Assembly: GCA_022747635.1 (NCBI GenBank)
Contig: JAKTNV010000238.1
Coordinates: 1 to 64,000, forward strand
Source of the DNA: Hetaerina americana
Taxonomy: Eukaryota > Arthropoda > Insecta > Odonata > Calopterygidae
Length of the DNA: 64,000 nt
Direction of reading: 5' to 3'
Shown here: piece by piece, positions 53,884-64,000 of the stretch
Position numbering within the stretch: position 1 is the stretch's first letter
How the letters are laid out: each line of letters opens with the position of its first letter
Translations under genes and position numbers: made by a program
The notes under the pieces: model-generated
Seen by the model: only the letters and a program-made list of their open reading frames with translations
Told to the model about the DNA's origin: nothing
Database searches by the model: none

Positions 53884-55260
53884 ATTCGCGTCCGAGAGTT
53901 AGGCCCTGATCGCGTGAAGGGGGTGGGACCGGCGCAATAAGAACGCACTGCGTCAATCGCTCGAATCAGTGAGAGTGCCTGGCTTGGATAGTATGTCACC
54001 ACATCCCTTCCGGAGGCACTACCCTCTCGGCGGTAGTTGGAGTTGAAATCTCCGCCCAATATGGCCCTCCCCAAGAAAGAATACTGTTAGGGGAGAAGGA
54101 GTTCATTAAAATATGTTTCGCGCTCTGTCCTCGCGCGCTCACCGGAGGGAACGTAAAGGTTCGTGATATGGATACCATTCACGATAGCGAACGTTTTTCG
54201 GTCTGATGCGTGGCGGCGAACATGAGAGAACGAAATGCCATTTCGGACTAGGGTGGTGGCGAAATTGCCGAAAGCCTGAAAGATGTTTGTATCCCAGAGT
54301 ATGTCCTCTTTTACCTCTTCAAGGAGGATTACATCAGCCCTGAGATCGCGGGGAAAACGTTGGACTGCACTTTTTAAAGCGTTATAAACACCAGCAATAT
54401 TAAACGAAATAATATTAATTGGTGGAATGAGAGGACAGCTATGGGCACCGGACATCACTTACCAGAGTCCTGGTCTTGGCTTACGTCGCTTCGGTCGCCG
54501 CTCGAGCCCAAGCGACAAGAGCTTCGCCGCTTCCCAGGACGCTTCGTCCGACGGGCCGACGATCGAGGCCTCGAGTTGTCACTGCATACCTCCCCCTCGA
54601 CCTAGTCCGAAGAAGAAGACCCAGCCGTGGTCTCTACGAAGAGCGGGTAACTCGGCAGCGTTCAACGGGGGGCATTCTTTTAGGCAGCACAGCTGGTGAC
54701 CGGCCCAACCCAGGAGGTGGCCTCGGGGGGGCCGGGAGCGGACTGGAGGTCATCTGCCGAAGCGGCTCCGTCGGGAGAAATCGGAGGAGATAGATCGAAT
54801 TGGTCCACCTCTAGAGGAGCCCTGGGAATATTGCGGACACCTTGGCTTTCCTCCACCTTGGCCTTCTTGGTTGCAACGGGCGCAGGTGCGGCGCTGACCC
54901 TCGTAGATTGAATGATGGCCCGGTTGCCGCCAATGGGGAGGTACGACAGGATATTTCTTTCCACCGTCATCCGCACCACTGTCGTACCTGTCAGCACGCG
55001 CGCCATTTGGTCGCCCTCCCACCTGTTCTCCCACGAGCGATGGATTTTTCCAAAACGTTGAAGCTCACTTGTTATATCTTCCAATGGGGTCTCCACGGGA
55101 AGACGAAGAACCCTGACATTACAAAGGCTACCAAAGGTCTCGTCAATGCTAATCGTCGTCCTCGGATCGTTAGGGATGGAAACGGTAGCTTTCGTGGGAT
55201 ATAATATAGAATCCTCTTCATAGTAGCTTCAGTTGCCAACTTCAGGGATACCAAATGGCG
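53884..55260 (-). pseudogene. Reverse-strand LINE: ORF1 end and endonuclease
   Basis: Minus-strand ORF1 from about 55200: TTISIDETFGSLCNVRVLRL, PVETPLEDITSELQRFGKIH, GDQMARVLTGTTVVRMTVER, ILSYLPIGGNRAII, then after a frame change a CCHC-type start RTCARCNQEGQ. ORF2 starts about 54430: NIISFNIAGVYNALKSAVQR, ADVILLEEVKED (catalytic Glu), GIHITNLYVPSGE, AILGGDFNSNYRREGSASGR and TPFTRSGPNSRTRINCLFLS. Family: a Tx1/I-type LINE is likely, but the clade is unclear. RT is absent; the element is cut at the gypsy B spacer on the left. Confidence 0.72.
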
Positions 55261-55811
55261 GTTATATCCAAATTAGACCGCCGCAATCTTTTCCGGTGTG
55301 AGGCCCAGTGACTCTAGTGTAAGGAGGTGGACCTCCAACGGAGCAGGGGCCTTCGCCTTATCGTCAATTTGCAAGGCGAGCGTATCCACGTGATGTTCGA
55401 CCATTTTGAAACAAATCAAATTGAGCACGCCAGCGCGAAAAAATGGAGAGCGCACCGAAAGCACTCCAAGAAAGAAATAAACACTCGTGCGCACTCCCTC
55501 CCCGCTACACGCGACCGTTGGTAGCAAATAAAAATGAGCCTGAGCTCTACACCAAGAGTCAAGGCCAGTCTTGATCCAGCAAACAGAACGAAAGCACGAC
55601 CTTCCCGGCAGCAGAAGTCGAGAGTTAAACCGCACGCTTCTTGATGAACTAGGCGGTCAACCGCCGCTCGACACAAAACACGATCGGAACCTCGACTTCC
55701 GAGTTAGTCCGGCACCGCCGCTCTCCGAATCCCGGCGGCCGAAGCCTCGGACGCCGGCGAAATTGAGACACTCTGTGAACACAGGCAGGACATGCCTGTG
55801 CTCTGCTATCG
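55261..55811. other. Probable LINE 5' region, unassigned
   Basis: GC-richer than the surroundings and upstream of the reverse-strand LINE ORF1, so it may be its 5' untranslated region. Overlapping open frames on both strands share no known motif. A small 8-base-arm palindrome (CACAGGCA/TGCCTGTG) lies at 55780-55800. Confidence 0.4.
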
Positions 55812-56048
55812 AGGCCTCCTCTTAAACTCAGAAATTTTGAGGGTTTTAAAGGAACAAGATGTTGTGACGAAATACCGTACATACAATGCCACAGGTGTTC
55901 GTAGTCGTGTGCGGGATGCGCCACACGGTTAAAGAGCCAACTTTAAAACACTTATCTGTTTACACCTTGACAAATTCCAAATAAACTGCGGGAGATGCCG
56001 GATGTGTCCGTTAAAAGTTACTGTTGCGGCATCTCCCGCAGTTTCTTT
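55812..56048 (+). mobile_element. Second member of the SINE-like family
   Basis: The left end (CTCTTAAACTCAGAAATTTT, AAAGGAACAA) matches the reverse complement of 52713-52745. The right end (TCCGTTAAAAGTTACTGTTG, GGCATCTCCCGCAGTTTCTT) matches the reverse complement of about 52562-52605. The middle is different and has no clear box A or B. The right end forms a perfect 18-base inverted repeat (55983-56000 with 56027-56044), with a 26-base loop. Confidence 0.66.
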
Positions 56049-56488
56049 GTCTCGTTTCGACTTTCAAATCATAGCATAAAAGCAGTGAGGCGACATATTT
56101 TGTCGTCGCGTTCATAGTTTTTTTTGATATTTTGATCTTTCTCATCTTTGGAATTGATTTCAATCGCCTGGCTCTAATCTTCTGCATACTTACGGTAGAT
56201 ATAGTAAAAATCATTTATGATTGAATGCATTCATTGGTCGTTACTATCAATTATTTACCGCATGATGGAGACTAATTTTTTTGCAAAATATAATTGAAAT
56301 CGGTTCTTAACCCCTTAACATTTTCATTTTATAAATAAATATTCACATAACTTAAGACTGCTATTTTTTCATATTTATAATCACAGGTATGTGAAGCTAT
56401 CTCTAAAATGACGATAAGTACAGATGAAATGGAAATTATAAAATAGAAAGGACCGATATATTATTCAACTAATAAAGTATTCCTGTTG
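56049..56488. other. AT-rich spacer, nothing recognised
   Basis: No coding motif or repeat is visible between the SINE-like copy and the TA microsatellite. Confidence 0.5.
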
Positions 56489-56489
56489 G

Positions 56490-56543
<54 letters not shown>
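56489..56543. repeat. (TA)n microsatellite
   Basis: An almost pure TA run of about 27 units, directly against the RTE copy 2 start. Confidence 0.95.
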
Positions 56544-56545
<2 letters not shown>

Positions 56546-59545
56546 CCCTCCCCGGACTACAATCTTGACGTGGTGGAATGGCTCGTGCGTTCCGATGACA
56601 CCTAGAGCTGTGCTGGCGGGAGTAATATTAATTGCTCCTGGTAGGGTCACCAATGCCAGATAGGTCGAAGGTAAGGAGCCAGACGAAAGGTAGTCCACGC
56701 AGCGTCTGTTCCTCAGTGAGGCGGCTGCGATGGCGTCGGACCCAAGTGGGGCGGCCAAGAAGTCATGGTGTCACGTTAAACAAACCCTAAGGGTTAACCC
56801 TTGCAAGAGAAAACCGGCAGCAGCAGGACAGAAAACGCAGCAGGAGTAGACCAAATTAATTAGAATAGGAACGTGGAATGTTAGGACAATGATGAGGACA
56901 GGGAAAGCGGAGAATGATAACCGAGAGATGGAAAGGGGAAATATCGATATTTTAGGTCCATGCGAGGTAAGATGGAAATATAGCGGGAATTATTGGAGTG
57001 ATAAGTATAGAATAATATACAGCGGCGGCGACGAGAGCCAACGAGGGGTTGCTATAGTAATAAATGAAGAGGTAGGGAGAAGCGTAGTCAACATAGAGCA
57101 GGTAACAGAATACTACTAGTAGAGATAAAAACAGAACCGACGAACTTGGTAATTATTCAGGTATACATGCAACCGAGCAACCAGAAGGCAGAGGAGGACG
57201 ATAGGATATACGATCAGTTAGCGGACATAATCGCGTTTGAACCTGCAGGGAAACATTTGATAGTGATGGGGGATTGGAATGCGACGGTAGGCGAAGGAAG
57301 AGATGGTGATGAGGTCAGGGACTACGGTTTAGGCACAAGGAATGACCGCGGGGAGAAAGCAGTTAAGTTCTGCTGGAGACGGGCTAGTCACCACCAACAC
57401 TTGGTTTAGACACCACAAAAGATGCAGGTATACATGGAAAATGCCAAGTGACTCAGAAAGGTATCAGCTAGATTATATCCTGGTTAGGCACAGGTTTAGC
57501 AACAGTGTGATAAATTCGCACAGCTTCCCGGGAGCGGATGCGGACTGAGACCACAATTTAGTTATTATGAACTGTAGCGTCCGTTTCGAAAAGATACAGC
57601 AGGGGCGGCGAGTTGGAAAATGGAATGTAGAAGCATTAAATGGTTTGAAAATGAAGGAATTGAAACAGGTGGTAGAGGAAATCATGGCGGATGATGAAAA
57701 GCTACGTACTATCAAGGAAAAATGGGAATGTATCAAGAAAGGGTTGTCTAAAGTTGCAAAAGACACTATTGGAATCGTTAACGCTAAAAGGGCCACGAAG
57801 CCATGGATCACGGATGAGATGATTACAAAGATGGATGACCGGCAAAAATAGAAGAATGTAAATACAAAATTAGGCAAAATGAAGTACAAAGAATTAAACA
57901 ATAAATTGAGGCGGGCAACAAATAAAGCAAAGAAGCATGGTGGAAGACAGTGCGAGGATATGGAAAGTCTGCAGAGGAAGGGTAAAATCGGTGCGCTGTA
58001 CAGCAAAGTTAACTCTTTATCGGGAAGTAAGAAAGAGAGATCAACGATCGCAGTTAGAGATAAGGTGGGTAAGGTAAAATTGGATGCAGGGAAGATCCAA
58101 GAGAGATGGATGGAATATAAGGAAGAACTGTAATAATAAAGAACTTAGACAAACAAAGTTAGACATAGAAGAGGAACATGACGTAGAGGAAGATAGCTTA
58201 GGTCCAGGCATACTAGACAATGAGATAGAAAGGGCATTAAGGGAGATGAAACTAAATGAGGCCATGGGGGTGGATAACATTCCCACCGAACTTTTAAAAG
58301 GCTTAGGAAAATGTGGGAGGAAGAGGCTTTATGGGCTGATCCGTAGTATTTATGAGGAGGGAATCTGGCCGGAAGACTTTGTGGGATCATTTTTAATTCC
58401 AATTCCAAAAAGGTTAGGGGAAAATCATGTGAGGACTACAGGATGATAGGTTTGATATCCCATGAAGCTAAAGTTGTTCTCAGGATTATAAACAAAAGGA
58501 TAGAGAATAGGGCAAATGATTACTTAGGGGAGGATCAGTTTGGGTTTAGGAAGGGGAAAGATACGCGTGATGCCATTGCAGTAATGAGATTATTAATTGT
58601 GAGGAATATAGAACAGAACCAGGATGCATTTGCCTGTTTTGTAGCTTTCGAAAAAGCATTTGATAGAGTGAATTGAGAAAAACTAATGAGTATATTGCAG
58701 GAAATAGGAATAGATTGGCGGGACAGGAGGCTAATCCGCAACCTGTATATGTCTCTGAACACTCAGATGCGAGTGAGGAATTGGGAGTCCGGTTGAGCAG
58801 GGTTAGGAAGAGGTGTCAGACAGGGTTGCCCTTTATCACCGTTACTGTTCAACCTATATGCCGAGGAAATGATGAAAGAGGCATGGGAAGAACTGGAGGT
58901 ATGAATGAAGGTGGGTGGGGAATTTGTAAAATCAGTTAGGTTTGCCGATGACCAAGCTTTAGTTTGTCAGTTAGCCAAGGGCTTGGAAGCATTGCTTACT
59001 GAATTGGAAATTCAGTGCGACAGAATGGGATGAGAATCAATATTAATAAAACAAAGGTTAAGCGATTGTCTAGAAAGAAAAATGCTAAGCTAAACATTAA
59101 AATAGGAGGGCAAAAACCAGAGCAGATAGAAAGTTTACATACCTCGGTAGTTTTTTGGACCAACACGTTCAAAGTAGTAGGGACGTAAGAAGAAGAATCG
59201 TGCTAGGCAAAGAGGCTTTCACAAGGAGGGGCGAGTTGATGACAGGGACGTTGAGAAAGGATGTTAAAAAAAGACTCGTAAAAACACTGATATGGACTAT
59301 AGCTATGTACGGTGCGGCGTGCAGAGGGGCTTGTTTGGAACAATCCTACAGAGGCAGGAAAAAAGGGTGAAGGGGGTATTTACCGGCATTGGGATATTGA
59401 GGACTGTGATAGAGGAGAGAATGTTAGACAAACAAGGAAATGGAAGGAGTAGGATAGGGAAGTTGGACGGGATGAAGGGAGGCAGAGAGCACTCAGAGAT
59501 GAAGAGGGACTTGATGGAGTAGGATGCTGGATTTTGTGTTTTTTT
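56544..59545 (+). mobile_element. RTE-like LINE, copy 2
   Basis: Starts CCCTCCCCGGACTACAATC (copy 1: CCCTACTCGGACTACAACC). Endonuclease pieces: RIGTWNVRTMMRTGKAEN, YSGGDESQRGVAIVINEE, LIVMGDWNATVGEG, YTWKMPSDSERYQLDYILV, then SFPGADAD. RT pieces: LREMKLNEAMGVDNIPTELL, EDQFGFRKGKDTRDAIAVM, CFVAFEKAFDRVN, catalytic RFADDQALVCQ (about 58940) and KTLIWTIAMYGAACRGAC. It keeps the finger segment that copy 1 lost but has more frameshifts. The last readable codons are near 59520. Confidence 0.84.
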
Positions 59546-59894
59546 ATGAGACACAAAATGTTTTATTTAGTAGCTTTGTCCATCCAAAAACATACCTAAA
59601 AGGGTAGATTACATAATAATACTATATGTATATATTTATATATATATATATACATAAATATATATAAACACATAAAAATACAGATGTAGATTTTTAAACC
59701 ATAGGGACACAAAGAAAGGACACTCACTATATATTGTTTTGATGTTTCAATGGCTCTGCTGTTGTCCTCAGACTGGCCTTCTCGTGGAATAGCGGAGGGG
59801 ACATGTGCGGGGGAGGGACGAGGGAGGGAGGGGTAAGGGACCAATGGGAAATGAACAAGGGGGTGGGAGGCAGGCATGTGATACATGCAGTGTG
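59546..59894. other. AT-rich tract, then purine-rich spacer
   Basis: TA-rich low-complexity sequence (about 59625-59690) follows the RTE end. A GGGAGGGACGAGGGAGGGAG purine run lies at about 59811-59835. No coding motif was seen. Confidence 0.55.
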
Positions 59895-60805
59895 CTTGGT
59901 TCAGCACAACAACACGACCATTCTCATGGCCACAATAGACAATACATCTCTGTACACCTCCATTCCCAACAAAGAAGGCTGAGAAGCCCTGCAATATTAA
60001 CTCTCCCTACGATCCACACAACACACCCCATCCACAGATTTGCTCATCAAACAGAGTAAAATTGTTCTCACCAAAAATGCTTTTCAATTCAACGAGAAAA
60101 TATATTTACAAATAAAAGGCACTGCAATGGGAACACGTATGGCTCTTACATACGCCAATCTTTTTATGGGTAAACTAGAACATGACTTTCTGCAATAACA
60201 AACCCTCAAACCACTCTTCTGGGCCCACTATTTCAATGATATTTTCCTCCTTTGGTTCCTCAGACGCAAAAATTTATCTCCTTTTATTTCCTCTCTCAAA
60301 TCCTCATTAGTATCATTCACTTCTTCCATACCCGACTCGAATATCACTTTCCTGTATATTAACATTCACCTCCAAAACAATACCTTTTATACCTCAGTCC
60401 ACGTTAAACCAACTAGTAAGAACAGTAGCTTGATTTCGACAGCTGCCATCCACCTCATGCAAAGCGCTCCATCCCATTCTCTCTCAGTCTGATGCTTCCG
60501 TCTCTGAAACAACATCCCCTCCCAACAGAAGTACTTGTATCAGCTACATGACTCTCTGAGAAAATAGGGTACCCTGAATGCTACTGAACAGTAAAATCCT
60601 GACCCTCAACCAAATACACTCCCCTCATCAAACCAAACTGCCCAAAAAGCCCTAATATTATCACCACTTTCTTCCCCGGAACACACAAAATTAAACATTT
60701 AATCCGTGAACTCTTCACAATTATTAATGACAATCAGTCAACATCAATTTATTCTAACCTTGTCCCTCTGTTTTGTTTAAATGCCCATCAAACTTGCGAG
60801 ACATT
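59895..60805 (+). pseudogene. Penelope-like RT relic, third PLE family
   Basis: Plus strand: ILMATIDNTSLYTSIPNKEG (motif A, of the LYT.IPH.EG type), AFQFNEKIYLQIKGTAMGTR and MALTYANLFMGKLEHDFL (motif B), then FWAHYFNDIFLLWF where R-Y-I-D-D is expected, so the first catalytic Asp is Asn. Then SSIPDSNITFLYINIHLQNN, followed by decayed thumb sequence (VHVKPTSKNSSL). Stops are present. No GIY-YIG is seen. It is cut on the right by a reverse-strand LINE. Confidence 0.8.
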
Positions 60806-62263
60806 TTCAGGGTTTAGGAAGGGGAAGGATAGGTACTGTTTTGGAACATTTTAGAGCTGTTGGAAAATCTCCTGTCTCAAAACATAAATTGACTAACATT
60901 GCTAATGGTTCCGCAATGAGCACAATAATGTCCTTTATTAGGGAGTTAGAAAGACCATAAATATCCTTACTGTTGGATTTTTTAAATTTTTTAACAGTCG
61001 ATATAATATCAAGGTGAGTACCAAAATTCCATTTAAAATTTAAATTATTCGGAGGAAGATTTTGCAGCATATTACCAATATTGGCAGCATGAACTTTTTG
61101 AGAGAACAAATTGTCTTCAACAGCTTTTAAAAAAAAATTATTTACAGCATCTGGGGTGAAAGGAAGATTTTCTTTTGCATTACCATGATCAACGTCTTGA
61201 TTGATTATACTCCATGCTGCCTTTTGTTTATTTTTGCATTCAATATAAAATCCTTGTAAGCACTATTTTTTGAACACCTAACTAAATTATAATAATCTCT
61301 TTTGTATTTCAAGTAAGCCTCTTTGTCATGCTGGCCTCCACTGGTTTGGTATGAGTGGTAGTAACTAAGTAAATCATTTCTAAGAGCTAATAACTCCCCA
61401 GCATACCAGAGATTTTTTTTATTTTTAGTGGGGATAGAGTTTAGAATTTTTTTAGGAAAGCATTGCTCAAAAATGCCTAGGAAATTACCTAAAAAACTTG
61501 AAAAACATGTTTGTTCTACAGAGTCTGTGCAAAAACCATGCCAATCAATACAAGATAGAAGCAGTTGGAAACTCTCTAAACCTTCTATTGTTATGGGCCT
61601 CACGATTATGGTTTTACCTCTATTTGGATATATCTTTTGAGTTATTTGAGTATTAAAAGTGAAGCTTATGCCTTGATGGTCAGATAGGAGATAGTTAATA
61701 ACACTTATACTGTACAGTTCAGGACCATAATTGGTAATTACATTATCTAGGCAGGCAGAAAGTCGAGTACGCTGTTTGTTTGCCCAGTATAAATTATAAG
61801 AAAGCAAAAGATTTTCAAGAACCTGACAATCACTAGTTTTTAGTGTTATGTCAATGTTGAGATCTCCACAAATTATGATATTGGCATTCAGAGTCAAGAA
61901 TAGGGATAGTACTAGTTCCAGTTGATTGCAGAAGTGTTCAAAAACACCATTAGGGGAGCGATGCACAGAAGCAATGATCAAATTCAGGTCCTTCAATATG
62001 ATCGCAGATATTTCAAAGTGCAATTCCAGACAGAATTTGTCCAAGTCAATTACCTTGAAGGGCATACCTTTAAGGACATAAATACAGGTACCACCGTTTT
62101 TTGCTACAGATCGGCAGTAGAATGATGCCCAGCCAAAATCACTAATGTTATACACATCAAATTCATTTTTTGCAATCCAGTTCTCATTGAGACATAGCAC
62201 ATTGTAGCCACCATGTTTGACTATTGCCTCTATCTCCGTTATCTTATTACGTAGACATCTCAC
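60806..62263 (-). pseudogene. LINE ORF2: endonuclease and RT start
   Basis: Endonuclease: MRCLRNKITEIEAIVKHGGY, NVLCLNENWI (catalytic Glu in LNENW), GGTCIYVLKGMPF, IIASVHRSPNGVFEHF, NIIICGDLNIDITLK (GDLN motif) and YLLSDHQGISFTFN (SDH). This frame is open for 352 codons, so the nuclease looks undamaged. A frame change at about 61215 leads to INQDVDHGNAKENLPFTPDA and KKFKKSNSKDIYGLSNSLIK, then ALKCSKTVPILPLPKP, the first RT finger motifs. There the element ends. Confidence 0.82.
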
Positions 62264-62293
62264 ATTTTGGCAAAATAAATTAATACTATCTAG

Positions 62294-63301
62294 TCAAAAG
62301 GACTTTGGTTTTGATATTCCCGTTTGGAGGGGGGTAACACGTTTCTCTAAGGAACACTTTTCCGTAGTGTTATCGGTGAGGCCCCTTGTTGCTGAGGTGG
62401 ATACCGGCGCATCACTAGTTTTTAACTCGGCGTTCGGATTCACCACCGCGGCTGACCCTTCAGCAATATTCTCTGTCTCTTCATGAGTAGGGGTCAGTTT
62501 CCGCGGTTTTGGGGGGAAAAATTTCCCAACTTTCACTTCTACTGGCCAAATATCTTCTTTAAGAAGTTGATCCTTAAGGCTAATTGGCGCACAGAGTTTA
62601 AAAGAATTATAAACTTCACCAACTCTCAAACTTTCACATTTGAAGTCATTCCCAGGAAATATTCCGGACAGATGCTTCACAATGTCATCAGGCGTTGCAT
62701 TGGACTGGACACGACCAACGTAGAAGAGAGTCTTGCGAGGAACTCCCACAAAATTGCACGTAACAGCAGGCTGCTTACAACTCCCAAAAACCGTATTTCG
62801 TTTGCGTTTGTTTCTCTTGTAATTGACCTTTTGAAAACCTTCCTCGTCAGTAACGATGGATTCGAAACTCATGGTGTTAAATTTTGCATTCCCATTTTTG
62901 GGGCTCAATTTGGAGTTGTCACTCACTATTGAGGCCTAATTGTTCATTGACTTCAGGTTTCAATTCCGTAGACAACGTTACAGCTTCCTTTGCAATTGGC
63001 TGCAAGGTAGTACTTTCCATGGATCCGGTAGATTGGAGAGTTTGTAACTCCATTTTCAAATTTTCAATGTCGGCCGCCATATTGTAAATATTGGGCTTAT
63101 TTACACGGCATAAAAACACTTCCAGTAAATGTCATGGCAGTCCAAGAGAGCTTTTAATGTTATATCACTTAAGCCGGAGCATTTATGGTGGCATACACCT
63201 GAGCAAATATTGCAACTAACGACCATATCACGTACTTCGACTCGTGTTTTACAAGAGCCACATCGTTGTACGGCCAAAGTTGACGCAATCTTGAACAACA
63301 A
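62294..63301 (-). pseudogene. LINE ORF1: PHD finger, coiled coil, RNA-binding-like domain
   Basis: Starts MLFKIASTLAVQRCGSCK. The PHD-type zinc ligands are C-G-S-C, then VVSCNICSGVCHHKCSGL, then IYWKC. A frame change near 63105 leads to NMAADIENLKMELQTLQSTG, a likely coiled coil. A second change near 62930 leads to MSDNSKLSPKNGNAKF, TLFYVGRVQSNATPDDIVKH and FKLCAPISLKDQLLKEDIWP, an RRM-like fold. Family knowledge: ORF1 binds element RNA; PHD fingers read histone tails and may aid chromatin targeting, but that is unproven for LINEs. Confidence 0.76.
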
Positions 63302-63304
63302 TGC

Positions 63305-64000
63305 AGAGGAAATGAAGAGGAAATGATGAAAGAGGCATTGGAAGAACTGGAGGTAGGAATGAAAGTGGGCGGGGAATTGGTAAAATTAATTAGGTTTGCG
63401 GATGACCAAGCTTTAGTTGGTCAGCCAGCCAAGGGGTTGTAAGGATTCCTGAGTGAATCGGAAATTCAAGGCGACAGGTATGGGATGAAAATCAATATTA
63501 ATAAAACAAAGGATATGCAATTTTCTAGAAAGAAAAATGCTAAGCTAAACATTAAAATAGGAGGGCAAAAACTAATGCAGGTAGAATAGTTGACGTATCT
63601 CTGAAGCATTTTGGACCAACACGGTCAAAGTAGTAGGGACGTATGGAGAAGAATTACGCTAGGCACAGAGGCTTTCATAAGGAGGAGAGAGTTGATTAAT
63701 GGAACGTTGAGTAAGGATATTAAAAAAAGACTCGTGAAACTTTTGGTATGGTGCACAGTTATATAAGGAAATGTGGTCATTGAAGCAGGAGAATTGTCGT
63801 GGACTGGAGGCTTATGACATGTGGGTGTTAAGAAAATGGAGAAGGTGAAATGGACCGAGAAGAAAACCAATGAGAAAGTACTTGGTATGGTGGGTGAAGA
63901 GAGGTGTTGGTTGGGAGAAATCCTATTGAGGCAGTAAAAATGGATGAAGGGCATATTGACCGACAGGGGACTGTTCAAGATGGTAATAGAGGGGAGATTG
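63305..64000 (+). mobile_element. RTE-like LINE 3' fragment, runs off the window
   Basis: Starts at GAGGAAATGATGAAAGAGGC, matching copy 2 at about 58864. It keeps IRFADDQALVGQPAKGL (catalytic box) and then LSKDIKKRLVKLL-type sequence in broken frames, like copy 1 at 28.2 kb. It continues past 64000. A stop follows GKGL and frame changes occur, so it is inactive. Confidence 0.8.

Larger units (their letters stand above)
60806..63304 (-). mobile_element. CR1-like LINE with PHD-finger ORF1 (5' half)
   Basis: The minus strand holds ORF1 (about 63301-62294) and ORF2 (62263 to 60806), stopping in the RT fingers at LPLPKP. The rest of RT is missing where the third PLE relic abuts. A PHD finger in ORF1 is a known alternative to the esterase in CR1-like LINEs; this window holds both kinds. 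Confidence 0.8.

Noticed and set aside
60808..60830. A 22-base match to RTE sequence (GGTTTAGGAAGGGGAAGGAT) that would make the PHD LINE look inserted in an RTE copy
   Set aside because: On the minus strand this is the LINE's own RT motif (VPILPLPKP), a conserved finger sequence. The match to RTE FGFRKGKD is chance.

Overview
This 64 kb window is eukaryotic repeat DNA. I see no host protein-coding gene that I can defend. The mix of elements points to a metazoan, most likely an arthropod; this is inferred from family content, and I cannot name the species. The elements are mariner, Penelope-like elements (PLEs) with GIY-YIG, Jockey, I-like, CR1/L2-like and RTE-like LINEs, and Ty3/gypsy elements. 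The gene-free satellite and the dense nesting suggest heterochromatin or a gene desert.

Layout. 1-8.3 kb is an AT-rich satellite of ~130-170 bp units that flips orientation at about 6910. 8.3-11.2 kb holds a mariner scrap and unassigned sequence. 11.2-13.9 kb is a 5'-truncated CsRn1-like gypsy element that has lost its reverse transcriptase (RT) core. 13.9-16.1 kb holds two reverse-strand LINE 3' pieces. 16.2-25.3 kb is one internally deleted mariner on the minus strand. It is split first by a PLE (16353-19936, 14-bp target duplication, candidate hammerhead ribozyme) and again by a nearly intact 4.9 kb CR1/L2-like LINE (copy A). 25.6-28.5 kb is an RTE-like LINE. 28.6-30.1 kb has LINE relics. 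30.1-32.26 kb is a quiet AT-rich block. 32.3-35.1 kb is a pile of PLE, I-like and Jockey-like relics. 35.1-39.4 kb is a reverse-strand Jockey element sitting inside a solo LTR. 39.5-50.3 kb is gypsy element A, interrupted by a short LINE copy C and by full-length LINE copy B (41485-46452). 50.3-53.9 kb is related gypsy element B, whose protease is interrupted by a 293-bp palindromic, tRNA-derived SINE-like element with a 14-bp target duplication. 53.9-56.0 kb is a reverse-strand LINE 5' half and a second relative of that SINE. 56.5-59.5 kb is a second RTE copy. 59.9-60.8 kb is a third PLE type, 60.8-63.3 kb a reverse-strand CR1-like LINE whose ORF1 has a PHD finger, and 63.3-64 kb another RTE 3' end.

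How the parts fit. Nesting gives relative ages: the mariner is older than the PLE and LINE A; gypsy A is older than LINE B, LINE C and gypsy B; gypsy B is older than the SINE; the solo LTR is older than the Jockey element. Almost every element carries stops, frameshifts or catalytic-site changes. LINE copies A and B are the youngest-looking, each having one private stop codon, but they share one frameshift between the endonuclease and RT parts. All functional statements rest on motifs read by eye; no database search was possible.
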